A DNA stretch of 64,000 nt from CAWBOY01 sp963790585 (GTDB lineage Bacteria; Planctomycetota; Planctomycetia; Gemmatales; Gemmataceae), in NCBI GenBank assembly GCA_963790585.1, contig CAWBOY010000002.1:744001-808000 (forward strand). The letters are read 5' to 3'. The notes beneath the pieces were generated by a model. It did not search any database and was not told the DNA's origin. It was given only the letters and a program-made list of their open reading frames with translations. This document shows, piece after piece, positions 29,652 to 39,064 of this stretch. The position numbers were made by a program, and so were the translations under genes. Each line of letters opens with the position of its first letter. Position 1 is the first letter of the stretch.

Positions 29652-31257
29652 ATGCGTAACACCGGAATGGCGATTGCCTGGTACTTTTGGGCCAGACATT
29701 GGATTGAATTCACTATCCTGAGTGTCATTTGCCTCACGGCGGCCCTGATATTTGGCTTGGCCGCGCCCGGCACATTTGGCCCGAGGGCTGCGGCCGCCAC
29801 CTCGATCTTCCTGCTTCCGACCCTGGCAACCTTAATGGTTGCTTTCAGTCACGGGTTAGATGCGAAAATCGACGGTCGCATGACCGGCTATCCGTTGCAT
29901 TGGTTCAATCTTCCGCTGCCGACGACGGCGCTCGTCGGCTGGCCGATGTTTTTGGGTGCGTTGGTGGTGGCTGGCGTGTGGATCCTATGGGTCCTTTGTA
30001 TTCTGCGCCGAGCGGAATACCCGCGCCGATCCTTGGACCAATCGCGGCGAACGTGGCTGTACTCGCCTGGTTGCAGGCTCTCACGTGGATCCCGTTCCCG
30101 TTTCCATACGCCCGGCTTATAGCCTATGGCGTCGTCCTAAGCGGAATCATAATTGCCCTGACGGACGGCTATATGGCCGGAGTGCCGGATTCGGTGTTGA
30201 TCGGAACCTCTATGGTGCTCGCCGGGCTCGGTTGTCTCGTCAACGTCATCGGGCTTTCGCGTGCTCGAAGTGGCTCAGGCAATGTTGGCGCCAGTTCAAT
30301 AGCGCGGATTGCCACGGGGACACCACGCCTTTCTCGACAATTCGTTTCCGCGAGCCAGGCGTTTCTGTGGCGAGAATTGTGGACAAACGAAACGCGCGTG
30401 CTTGTCGCCCTCGGGCTGTTTGCACTGATGATGTATTCAATAAATATCGTCACGCTGTTCGTTCCCTTGCCGGAGTTGGCCGCGCAGGGCTTCGTTTCAG
30501 GTCTGATATTCCAGACCTGGCTGTCGGGAGTGCCGGCATGGTGCTGGGAAATTTGCACCATTCCTGGAATCAAAAGCTAGCTCAGCCCACATTCGTGCTG
30601 GTCCGACCGATGACGACGGGCGAAATTGTTTCGCTCAAATTGCGTATTACGATTTGGATGGCGTTGGCGCATTGGATGCTGATGTTGCTCCCTTTTCTCA
30701 TTCTCGCGCCGATTAGCCCCGCGGCTTCAATGTTTCGAAAATGGATCGAGACCTTTGTTCAATACCACGGAAGCGCCGCGCCATATCTGCTGGCGGCCCT
30801 CGTCCTGGGTCATCTCGCGTTGATATGGGCACAAATGTCAGGCGGTATGTGGCTCTCGTTGATGGGTCAAAGCACCAAAACGACGATAATTTCCTTGGCT
30901 TCGGTAGGAGCGCTACTCGCGGCCTCCGCTATTGGAAGCTGGATTTATCGCCATCCCGAATATCACGGAACTTTGTGGGCGGCCCTGCCGTGGTGTCTCG
31001 GATTGCTCGTAGCTGCGAAGCTGTCGCTCGCATGTTACTTTCTCAATCTTTCGGTTCGGAAGCGACTTCTGACCGCAACGACTGTGAGGAATGCTGTTAC
31101 TGCCTGGGTTGGCGTCGCGATTTTCTTTTTGAGCGTGGCCCTGGTCGCAACTCCGGCGAGTTGGCTTGCGATCGTCATGCTGACGACTCTCGGATTGATG
31201 CCTGGTGTAGGCCTCGCCATGGCCCCGTTGGCGTTGGATTGGAATCGGCATCGCTGA
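29652..31257 (+). CDS. ABC-2-like membrane permease of the GntR operon (two frameshifts)
   Basis: This polytopic membrane protein of about 535 residues starts three bases after the ATPase stop. Hydrophobic helices occur throughout (WIEFTILSVICLTAALIFGLA, LIAYGVVLSGIIIALTDGYMA, MALAHWMLMLLPFLILAP, AVTAWVGVAIFFLSVALVATP). The reading frame moves near 30000 and again near 30535 (KLAQPTFVLVRPMTTGEIVSLKLR), and membrane segments continue in the new frame each time. No known substrate motif is visible. By context it is the membrane half of the exporter under YtrA-type control. Confidence 0.75.
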
Positions 31258-31292
31258 TTTTGCGGAGCCAACAGACGGTTGCGCACCGCGTT

Positions 31293-32870
31293 TCACCCTC
31301 GATGATAATCCATCTCCTCCGACAGTCGCTCCAGCGCTTCGGCGCCTGTTGGGCCAGGTCGTTATCTTCGGCGTCGGCCAAGCGATCCAAATCGGGCCAG
31401 AGCAAGGTCAACGATTCCGTGGCGATGGAGTGGATGGTCTCAAAAACGCGATGCTGATCTTCGCTGAATAGAGATTGCCGAAACCATTGCAATGCTTGCC
31501 GTTCGCCCAGGCGGGCGAGCGCGGATCGGGCCACATGACGCACTTCAGGGCTGGGGTCGCGGCGCGCGTCCTGCAGCGTTTCCAGAACGTCGTCACGGCG
31601 AATCGGCTCCCACCAACCGAGGCTGCTCACCGCGTTCGCGCGATAGATCGGATCCCAATCAAACGCCGCAATGAGCAAGAAGTCTTCGGTCGTCTTCGAC
31701 GGATGGCCGCGTAATGCCTTCAGGATCGCGCGATATTCGCGGTCGATCGGAAGCGAAGGCCGTCTCGGCGCCAAAGCCCGCCGCCGCTGTTGCGACCGGC
31801 GCTGAACCGGCGCCCGATCGAGGACCCAGCGAATCATGAAGGGGGCGACGCGCGGATCGCGCGACCACGTCAGTTCATCCACCGCCAACTCAAAATGAGG
31901 ATAGCGTGGCTGTTCCAGCAGAGCCAGGATCGTCTCGCCGGCGTCGGCTTTAAGGTCGGTTAGCGCGAGGAGTATGTCCTTGTGTTTATTGATCGGCGCG
32001 ATCTGCAACTCAGCGCACAGCTGAGGAATCGCATTTTCGAGATATTCTTTGAGATTCTGCTCTAACGAGGTCAGACGTGACATTTGCCAGCGGAACGCCT
32101 CGAGTTCGGAAGTATCCGAGCCGAGATAAGCCTCGGCATGCGGGTGCCTACGCACCAGACGAAGTGACTCCGCGAAAACCCGAATCACCAGCGGATCGAT
32201 CTTCTCCGACCGTTTGTCCCACAACGTCTCGATCAACTCGCCGACTCTAGCTTCCGGGATCATGCCGGGCTGCACTCCGGAACGAAGTCCTTCGAGAGCG
32301 CGATGCAAGACTGCGCAGGGCCGAGCGACCAAGAGTCGAATCCGGTTGGTTGAGAAACCCAGAGAAGCCGAGGAAACAAATCGTCTCAGCCGCGAAGACG
32401 TGGCCCAGGGGAATGTCGCCGGCCGCCTCGGCACAGCGGAGCAAATGAGGCAAGCTCTGAGCGCGGTTCAGGCTTCGGAGACCATTCGCCAAATCGATCC
32501 AATACCAGGACTGCTCAAGGGGGTCCGCCGTCTGCCGTCGGTGCAGCTGGCGCTCAAGGATCCGGCCGGCGTCTTCGGTGCCCAGCTCGGTCAACGCACG
32601 AACTTGGATTACGTAAAGCATACCGGCCCGGAGGCTGGCTTCGACGGCCGCGACTTCGCCGCGCTCCAGCAGCTCACGGAATCGCGCCTTGGCCGATTCG
32701 ACCGCGGATTCGTTGAGTTGGCCGCCCTGGAATAAATCGATGTGCTGCCGACTGACGGGAGACAATTCGTCCTGCAGATATTGGCGGCGATACCACTGGC
32801 GCGTGAGCAGAAACACGGCCACCATCGCCATTGGCATCAGCACGGCCAAGATCATTACCGCCTGCGCCAT
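31293..32870 (-). CDS. Membrane-anchored HEAT-repeat protein (two frameshifts)
   Basis: The N-terminus has one transmembrane helix (MAQAVMILAVLMPMAMVAVFLL), after which come HEAT/TPR-like helical repeats on the cytoplasmic or periplasmic side. A shift near 32335 joins the first part (FLGFSGFLNQPDSTLGR) to CAVLHRALEGLRSG and further repeats such as VRHVARSALARLGERQALQWF. A second shift near 31345 gives the coherent end ALERLSEEMDYHRG at TGA 31293; without it the frame would run into the permease gene on the other strand. The function is unknown. It lies upstream of nothing on its strand and converges on the permease gene. Confidence 0.65.
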
Positions 32871-32912
32871 GTGTTGGGATTTCCTTGAGCGGTACGACAG
32901 AGACGCCAGTTT

Positions 32913-34175
32913 TCAGTCGCGCACCTGGCCGTCACCAATGAGCACATACTTATAGGTAGTCAATTCTAGCAGACCGCAAGGGCCGCGCGCGTGAAATTTA
33001 TCCGTGCTGATGCCGATTTCCGCGCCAAGGCCTAACTCGCCCCCATCGTGAAAGCGGGTGCTGGCGTTGACGACGACGGCGGCGGAGTCGATTTCGGCGG
33101 CGAATCGTCGCGCCGCCGCCAAGTCCCGAGTGACGATTGCGTCGGTATGTTTTGAGCCGAATCGATTGATATGCTCGATAGCTTCGGTGATGCTTTTTAC
33201 GACCTTGACGGAGATGATAAGGTCGAGATATTCCTCAGCCCAATCCTCTTCGCTCGCCGGGCTCGCTGTCGGCAAGCACGCACAGGTCCGCGAACAACCA
33301 CGAATTTGTACGTTGTGCTGGGTCAAGCTCGCCGCGAGTCGCGGTAAGAAGGTCGAAGCGATCGCCTCATCGATCAACAGGCTTTCGGCCGCGTTGCACA
33401 CACCGGGCCGTTGGCATTTGGAGTTGATGATGATCCGCTCGGCTATCTCGAGGTCCGCGCTGGCTTCGACGTAAATATGGCAATTGCCCCGATAATGTTT
33501 GAGCACTGGCATCCGCGCTTCGGCGACGACTCGACGAATCAGGCTTTCGCCGCCGCGCGGGATGACTAGATCGATCAACTCGTTCATTTGGAGCAGATGG
33601 CCTACCGCGGCGCGATCAAGCGTCGCAACGAGCTGGACTGCATCCGCCGGCAATCCGCATTCCACGAGTGCATTGCGCAAAACGGCATGGAGTGCCTGGT
33701 TTGATTGGCTGGCCTCACGTCCTCCACGGAGAATCAAGGCGTTGCCAGACTTGATTCCGAGGGCCGCCGCGTCGACGGTGACATTGGGACGTGATTCGTA
33801 AATGAAAAAGATGACGCCCAGAGGCACGCCGACTTTGGTGACCTGCAGGCCATTGGGTCGAACGCTTCCGGAATGAACTAGCCCGATGGGATCGGCGAGC
33901 GCAGCGATCTCGTGCAGTGTTTTCCCTGCCTGTTTCAGACGCTCCGGCGTCAATCGAAGCCGGTCGCGCTGGGCCGCACTCAAGTCGACGGCGGCAACGA
34001 GATCCTGTTGATTGCCGGCAAGAATCTCATCCTGGCGTTCCTGAAGCAAACGAGCGGCACACCGAAGCCATCGATCTTTGTCTCGCGTTGGAACTGTGGC
34101 AAGGTGTCGAGAGGCGATACGAGCGCGGCGAGCGATTTCGGCGCAGTAGACAGGCAGGTCAGTAAGGGTGGTCAT
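32913..34175 (-). CDS. proA: Gamma-glutamyl phosphate reductase
   Basis: ProA reduces gamma-glutamyl phosphate to glutamate semialdehyde in proline synthesis. The 420-residue protein is intact. It shows VTKVGVPLGVIFFIYESRPNVTVDAAALGIKSGNALILRGG, the catalytic Cys in KCQRPGVCNAAESL, SKHTDAIVTRD and the C-terminal ARGPCGLLELTTYKYVLIGDGQVR. Its stop lies 42 bases downstream of the HEAT gene start. Upstream on the same strand are the cdaR and cdaA genes, 18 bases away, so cotranscription is likely. Confidence 0.95.
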   Translation of the reverse strand: MTTLTDLPVYCAEIARRARIASRHLATVPTRDKDRWLRCAARLLQERQDEILAGNQQDLVAAVDLSAAQRDRLRLTPERLKQAGKTLHEIAALADPIGLVHSGSVRPNGLQVTKVGVPLGVIFFIYESRPNVTVDAAALGIKSGNALILRGGREASQSNQALHAVLRNALVECGLPADAVQLVATLDRAAVGHLLQMNELIDLVIPRGGESLIRRVVAEARMPVLKHYRGNCHIYVEASADLEIAERIIINSKCQRPGVCNAAESLLIDEAIASTFLPRLAASLTQHNVQIRGCSRTCACLPTASPASEEDWAEEYLDLIISVKVVKSITEAIEHINRFGSKHTDAIVTRDLAAARRFAAEIDSAAVVVNASTRFHDGGELGLGAEIGISTDKFHARGPCGLLELTTYKYVLIGDGQVRD

Positions 34176-34193
34176 GGTCCGTTCGTCCGAAAA

Positions 34194-35198
34194 TCACGGG
34201 TTCAGCGCGTCGATGGGAATAGGGATGAAATCCGCCGGCTCCAACTCGAAAGTCACGATATGAAACTGATCCTGCTCCTGCGTTAGTTGAAAATCTTTTG
34301 GTAATTGTACCCGTAGTGTCGCGTGTTGCAGGCCTGATTTGTAGCGCTCCCGGGTCAGATCAACAAAGGCGTAGACACGTGGCGGGTCGCTTTGCGCTGG
34401 GCCAAGCACGCGCAACTTGATTTTGCTACTCGGCTCGTCGTAAAATTTGGTGCGCCACGCAAAACCGGGCGGGCACAGAAATTGAATCGGCACGTCGGTC
34501 AATTCCCAAATCTTACGCGGCTGAGCCGAAAGGCGCACCGTGACTCGGTTGGGTATTACTTTGACAGGTCTGCCTTCCAGGTCGCTGACGAGAGACAATT
34601 TGCCGACCGTCGCCGCGGTCGGTGAAGCGTTCGCCGGTCGCGTGGGCATTTCGCTTGGCAGGGTCGTGATAAACCGTGTCCGATCAAGGACGTCCTGTGG
34701 ACCACGCACCAATACGGTCGCCGGCTCGAGTACGACTGGACCGAGAACGTCTTCTTGAACGTGATCCAGATGCACCGGCAGTTGTCGCTCGACCAGCCGA
34801 TGAAGCGTGATCGGCAAGCGATTGCGCCCTTCGACAACAAGGGCAGTCACGCCCGGCGGCGTATGCACGGACGAGGCATCGACGACAATGGTATCGGAGT
34901 ATCGGACTTCGTTGAGTCGCTCATCCGGAACGGCAACCGTCAGCGAGACCGAGACTTCGTTACGACTCAACATGCCGCGCAACTCGCGGATGCGTACAGG
35001 CGGCCCGGTCAGGGAGATCATGACCTGGCTCGGGCCGTTGATTTCGAGGCTGTAGTGTTCCGCCTGGGAAGCATTCACGCTCAGCTGGACAGGAATCGGC
35101 ACATTGTCCAAGACTTCCTGATCGCGACTGCGTGCGTAGAGCCACACCAGTGTTGCGAGCCCCAAAGCGACAAGACAAGAAATGAGCCGATCGATCAT
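34194..35198 (-). CDS. cdaR: YbbR-domain protein, CdaR-like regulator of diadenylate cyclase
   Basis: A single N-terminal transmembrane helix (LISCLVALGLATLVWLYARS) is followed by an extracytoplasmic region of YbbR-type beta domains (NVPIPVQLSVNAS, RLPITLHRLVERQLPVHL, VLVRGPQDVLDRTRFITT). CdaR proteins bind and modulate the membrane diadenylate cyclase CdaA. The gene lies directly after cdaA on the same strand, which strongly supports that role. The 334-residue frame is intact. Its stop is 18 bases before the proA start. Confidence 0.85.
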   Translation of the reverse strand: MIDRLISCLVALGLATLVWLYARSRDQEVLDNVPIPVQLSVNASQAEHYSLEINGPSQVMISLTGPPVRIRELRGMLSRNEVSVSLTVAVPDERLNEVRYSDTIVVDASSVHTPPGVTALVVEGRNRLPITLHRLVERQLPVHLDHVQEDVLGPVVLEPATVLVRGPQDVLDRTRFITTLPSEMPTRPANASPTAATVGKLSLVSDLEGRPVKVIPNRVTVRLSAQPRKIWELTDVPIQFLCPPGFAWRTKFYDEPSSKIKLRVLGPAQSDPPRVYAFVDLTRERYKSGLQHATLRVQLPKDFQLTQEQDQFHIVTFELEPADFIPIPIDALNP

Positions 35199-35244
35199 GG
35201 GGATCCCTCAGTCGTCCTGACCGACAAGACGGATTTGGAGGCGC

Positions 35245-36081
35245 TCAAGCAGCGGAGCGGGCGCCCGAGTCTGAGCGCACGACCACGGCTGTGTCCGTAT
35301 GGCGATTGTTCAACAAAAATGCCAAGCGGCGTGATAGATTCTCCCTCGGCACCGACTCCAGCTTGCCGCCGGCCGCCACGGACACGCGCCCGGTTTCTTC
35401 GCTGACGACGAGCAGAATGGCATCGGTCTCTTCGCTCATTGCCAGCGCGGCTCGATGACGCATTCCCATGTGAATGGCCCCTTCAGGAGGCAAGCCGAGC
35501 GGCAGTTGGCACGACGCCGAGGCAATTCGGCCTCGACTCAGGATTACAGCGCCGTCGTGTAACGGACTGCGTTTGCCAAAGATCGCACGCAGCAACGCAG
35601 GCGTCACCTCCGCATCGAGTATTTCGCCGGTTTCGATAAACGGGCTGAGGGACATCTCGCGCTCGATGACGACCAAGGCACCGACGCATTCGCGCGACAG
35701 GGATTCTGCGGCATCGGCCAATTTGTCCGCGATGGGATGCTGCTCATCCGCGACCAAAAATCGCCAGAAGCGATAACGGCCAAGCACCATCAAGCCGCGC
35801 CTTAGCTCCGGCTGAAAGATCACCAATAAGCCAAACAGGACCGTGGTGAGCAGATAATCAAGGACGCGGCCCAACACGCTCAGATCAAAGCTTGAAATGA
35901 CAAGCTGCGCCGCGAGAAACAGGCCGATCACCAACAAGCCGAGACCACGCACCAGGCCCGCGCCGCGCGTTTTGCCGAGAAAGCGCAACACCAGGTAGAT
36001 CGCAAGCGCCAAAATGGCGATCTCAATGATGTCATGCGTTCCGACGGAGTCCCAGAGTTGAGTGAGTCGGTCTATCAGCAA
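35245..36081 (-). CDS. cdaA: Diadenylate cyclase, CdaA type
   Basis: CdaA makes cyclic di-AMP from two ATP, a second messenger for osmotic and cell-wall control. Three N-terminal membrane helices (about 18-85) precede the DisA_N cyclase domain, which carries both catalytic motifs: DGA in SPLHDGAVIL and RHR in MGMRHRAALAMSEET. The 278-residue protein is intact. Its start overlaps the end of folP by seven bases, so the two are translationally coupled, and cdaR follows. Confidence 0.95.
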   Translation of the reverse strand: MLIDRLTQLWDSVGTHDIIEIAILALAIYLVLRFLGKTRGAGLVRGLGLLVIGLFLAAQLVISSFDLSVLGRVLDYLLTTVLFGLLVIFQPELRRGLMVLGRYRFWRFLVADEQHPIADKLADAAESLSRECVGALVVIEREMSLSPFIETGEILDAEVTPALLRAIFGKRSPLHDGAVILSRGRIASASCQLPLGLPPEGAIHMGMRHRAALAMSEETDAILLVVSEETGRVSVAAGGKLESVPRENLSRRLAFLLNNRHTDTAVVVRSDSGARSAA

Positions 36082-36950
36082 TGTTCGCCTCCTCGAAGCT
36101 CGTGCGCCTGATTAATGGCCCAAAGGAGATCTACTATATCTCGCGTCGGCGCCACGTCGTGAACTCGTACCATCTCGATCGACCGCTTTGCCAGCCCGTG
36201 AGCGACAGCGGCCAAGGAGCCAGCCAGGCGTTGGTCTAAAGGCCTATTGAGAATCTTGCCAAGGAACCCTTTCCGCGACACGCCAAGCAGTATCGGTCTG
36301 CCGATACCCTGCAGCTCCTCCAAACGAGCCAGGAGCCGCAGATTATGCTCGACCGTCTTGCCAAAGCCGATGCCCGGATCGAGCACGACTTGCTCGGCCG
36401 CTATACCGTTATCCACCGCATACTGCAACCTCGCCTCCAGAAACTGGCGAACCTCGGTTACCACATCAAGATAACGAGGATTCACCTGCATCGTGGCCGG
36501 AGTACCCTGCATGTGCATCAAAATCAACCCCGCTCCGGAATCGCACAAGACTCTGGCCATGCTTGCGTCGGCCTGAAGCGCCGAAATATCGTTGATTATG
36601 TGGGCGCCGGCGACGATAGCTTGCGCGGCTACCCCAGCTTTGGTTGTGTCGACGGAAAGAGGAACCTGGCATGCCGCGCCAAGGCCGCGCACGACGGGAA
36701 TCACCCGGGCTAACTCTTCTTCCAAAGAGATGGGTGCGGCACCCGGACGGCTCGACTCGCCGCCGATGTCGAGGATGTCGGCACCCTGGCGAACGAGTTC
36801 GATTCCATGAGAGATCGCTGCGGCAGCGGACGCCGCAAGGCCGCCGTCCGAGAAGCTATCCGGCGTCACATTGACGATGCCCATGACGAGCGGTTTGGTA
36901 ATTTGCCAAGTACGATCGCGCAGGCGCCAAGTTAGGCGTGGTGGTTGCAT
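36075..36950 (-). CDS. folP: Dihydropteroate synthase
   Basis: FolP joins p-aminobenzoate and hydroxymethyl-dihydropterin pyrophosphate to make dihydropteroate. The 291-residue protein is intact and has the canonical segments VMGIVNVTPDSFSDGG, ADILDIGGESSRPGA, PLSVDTTKAGVA, HIINDISALQ, LDPGIGFGKTVEHN and the sulfonamide-contact loop GVSRKGFLG. It is the first gene of the folP-cdaA-cdaR run, an arrangement also known in other bacteria. A second DHPS-like gene lies at 14.8 kb. Confidence 0.95.
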   Translation of the reverse strand: MQPPRLTWRLRDRTWQITKPLVMGIVNVTPDSFSDGGLAASAAAAISHGIELVRQGADILDIGGESSRPGAAPISLEEELARVIPVVRGLGAACQVPLSVDTTKAGVAAQAIVAGAHIINDISALQADASMARVLCDSGAGLILMHMQGTPATMQVNPRYLDVVTEVRQFLEARLQYAVDNGIAAEQVVLDPGIGFGKTVEHNLRLLARLEELQGIGRPILLGVSRKGFLGKILNRPLDQRLAGSLAAVAHGLAKRSIEMVRVHDVAPTRDIVDLLWAINQAHELRGGEHC

Positions 36951-37055
36951 GCGAGTTCCGTTAGGGGACGGCGTAATCTGCTCTCAACTAGAATTTTGTC
37001 GCTTCGTAAGCTAGAATTCAACCGGTTCACTTCCCTTTAGCCCCGCGCCGCATTG

Positions 37056-38195
37056 ATGGGCTTGAAAACGGCGCTTCCACAAATGAGCCAGGATAAGTTG
37101 CGGCAGGCGATCGCCTTTGAGGCGGCGCGCTTATTGTACGAACGTCTCGAGACGGAATACTTCACAGCCAAACGCAAGGCCGCCAAACGGCTCTGTCGAC
37201 GCGGCGTCAAACCGGAAGACCTCCCCTCCAACGCTGAAATCCGTGAGCAAATCCAGGTCTTCGCTCGCATTCATGAGGGCGACCAACGCACCGCGAATCT
37301 TCGCGCCATGCGCCTCGAAGCTTTGCGCATGATGCGGCTCTTGCGGCCGTTTCGACCGCGACTGATCGGCAGCGTGATGACAGGCCATGTGAGGCGCGGG
37401 TCCGATATCGATCTGCATGTTTTCTGCGACGGCCCCGGCCTCGTCGCCGACATGCTCGAACAGGCTGGTTTTGCGTTCGACCTGGAACGCAAGCAAGTGG
37501 TCAAGCACAACGAAGCGCGGGTGTTCACGCACATTCATGTCGTCGACAAGTTCCCATTCGAGCTTACCGTATATGCCGAGGACAAGGCACATTACGTTTT
37601 CAAAAGCTCGATCACGGGCAAAGCGATTGAGCGCGCTTCGATCAGAGAGTTAGAGGAGTTCTTGGCCGTCGAATATCCGGACATGAACGTGGAACACGAA
37701 CTCGAAGGCGCGGCAATCGAGGCGGAGGAAGACCCGTACCCCATCTTTCGCATGTTGCTGTTGCCGCTGGAAAATGTGCAAGGCCGACCGCCGCACCATC
37801 CGGAAGGCGACGTTCTCTATCATTCCTTGCAAGTGTTTGAACAGGCTCGCGAGCGTCGCCCTTATGACGAGGAATTTCTCCTGGCCGCCCTGCTCCACGA
37901 TGTAGGCAAGGGAATCGACCGCGCCGATCACGTCAACGCCGGACTGGACGCGTTGGACGGCTTGATTACAGAACGCACGCAGTTCTTTATTCAGCATCAC
38001 ATGGACGCGCATGCTTATCGAACCGGAAAGCTGGGGCATCGCGCACGGCTCGCCTTGTCGGCTTCCGAAGATTTTGAAGACTTGATGTTATTGCGGGAGT
38101 GTGATGACGCCGGCCGAGTTCCCGGTGCGATTGTCGGGACTGTCGATGAAGCGCTGGCGTATTTGCGGCAGTTGGAGCAGGATAATGCGGGGTAG
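37056..38195 (+). CDS. Nucleotidyltransferase-HD domain protein
   Basis: An intact protein of about 379 residues with a helical N-terminus, then a minimal polymerase-beta-type nucleotidyltransferase motif (RLIGSVMTGHVRRGSDIDLHVF, the GS...DxD pattern) near residue 110, and a C-terminal HD phosphohydrolase domain. The HD metal ligands are in LYHSLQVFEQARERRPYDEEFLLAALLHDVGKGID and IQHHMDAHAYRTG. The order nucleotidyltransferase then HD recalls GlnD, but the protein is far shorter and has no ACT domains. A nucleotide-adding and -removing pair acting on a protein or RNA is possible; the substrate is unknown. The start (37056 ATG, 37053 TTG or 37083 ATG) is not decided by a ribosome site. Confidence 0.8.
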   Translation: MGLKTALPQMSQDKLRQAIAFEAARLLYERLETEYFTAKRKAAKRLCRRGVKPEDLPSNAEIREQIQVFARIHEGDQRTANLRAMRLEALRMMRLLRPFRPRLIGSVMTGHVRRGSDIDLHVFCDGPGLVADMLEQAGFAFDLERKQVVKHNEARVFTHIHVVDKFPFELTVYAEDKAHYVFKSSITGKAIERASIRELEEFLAVEYPDMNVEHELEGAAIEAEEDPYPIFRMLLLPLENVQGRPPHHPEGDVLYHSLQVFEQARERRPYDEEFLLAALLHDVGKGIDRADHVNAGLDALDGLITERTQFFIQHHMDAHAYRTGKLGHRARLALSASEDFEDLMLLRECDDAGRVPGAIVGTVDEALAYLRQLEQDNAG

Positions 38196-38200
38196 GAAAA

Positions 38201-38421
38201 TTTACCCGCGAGCCGATAGGCGAGCGTTGTTTGATAGCGCTAGTGATTCGTCCAGATAAAACTTAGGGGTGGCACAGACATTCTTGTCTGTGCGGATCCG
38301 ACGAATGTGCCTTTTGCTGCACAGACAAGAATGTCTGTGCCACCCTTAAATTTAGTCTGGACGGCGCACTAGTTGAAAAAGCGCTATCAAACAGCGCTCG
38401 CCTGTCGGCTCGCGGCTAAAC
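38201..38421. repeat. Nested palindromes: outer 35-base arms interrupted by a 133-base inner palindrome
   Basis: The outer arms 38206-38240 and 38381-38415 are complementary at 33 of 35 positions and start CCGCGAGCCG. Between them lies a second palindrome at 38240-38372. The outer family also occurs at 39910-40000 without an insert and as a half-unit at 18496-18524. Confidence 0.85.
38240..38372. mobile_element. MITE-like palindromic element, 54-base inverted arms, CTAG ends
   Basis: The arms 38240-38293 and 38319-38372 are equal in length and match at about 47 of 54 positions. Each begins CTAGTG at the outside and ends in GACATTCTTGTCTGTGC at the inside, around a 25-base centre. CTAG at both ends may be a target duplication. 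There is no coding capacity. A solo right arm lies at 58446-58499. Confidence 0.65.
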
Positions 38422-38453
38422 GAAACGAGCTTCATCAATTTGCGCAGCGTACC

Positions 38454-38798
38454 TCAATCCCCTACCATGAAAAAGTCGCGCGGGCTGCGGGCGAATGGGT
38501 GGCTCGGCATCACGCCGGGACCGCCGGGCAAGCCCATGCCGCCGCCGCCTTGGCCGTAGCCTGGTTTCGGAGCTGGCCCAGGCAGCACGCCGTTGTAGGG
38601 CAAGTAGGGTGGGCGCGGGCAATACATAGGGCCGTAATTGGTCATACAGGTCGAGTAGTACATACCGTGGCCATAACCCGGCGTGAGCTGCGGGATTTGA
38701 GGCCAACAGTTGGGAGCGTAGCAGTTCTGAGCCGAGGCCAACGACGGGCCGACGGCCAGAATGGCCAACGCCGCCAGGCGACAAACAGTCGTTTTCAT
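38454..38798 (-). CDS. Small secreted Gly/Pro/Tyr-rich protein
   Basis: A 114-residue protein whose ATG at 38798 has an AAAGGAG ribosome site. It has a signal peptide (MKTTVCRLAALAILAVGPSLASAQ) and a mature part rich in Pro, Gly, Tyr and Cys (NCYAPNCWPQ, TCMTNYGPMYCPRPP). No known domain is recognised. Its leader, CGAAAGGAGTCGC then ATGAAA, is almost identical to that of the next small secreted gene at 39621, so the two look like paralogues sharing a translation leader. It may be a surface or cell-wall protein. Confidence 0.7.
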   Translation of the reverse strand: MKTTVCRLAALAILAVGPSLASAQNCYAPNCWPQIPQLTPGYGHGMYYSTCMTNYGPMYCPRPPYLPYNGVLPGPAPKPGYGQGGGGMGLPGGPGVMPSHPFARSPRDFFMVGD

Positions 38799-38939
38799 TG
38801 CGACTCCTTTCGAGGTCTGTTCGATGCAGGCCGGATTGCCTGTCCTTCCAATCATACCCCATGTCGCCAAATCGACCGTTTTGTTCACCAGATATGAGAG
38901 ATGATTCCGGAGGCATCTATACGGTTGCAAGGGCTAGGT

Positions 38940-38990
38940 AAAAAAGGAAAGGGCGGTCAACCCGTTTTATGGGGTCAACCGCCCTTCTTG
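38940..38990 (-). terminator. Rho-independent terminator of the small secreted gene at 39065
   Basis: On the minus strand AAGGGCGGT pairs with ACCGCCCTT around a loop (38949-38985), and the sequence then reads TTTCCTTTTTTACC. It lies 80 bases downstream of the 39065 stop. Confidence 0.75.
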
Positions 38991-39064
38991 CGGCAAGCTT
39001 TCTCAGTCAAGGTGCAGTGAGTGTCGTAGGAGTCATGGAGAAAGACGAGCCGACTTTGGCGGGG

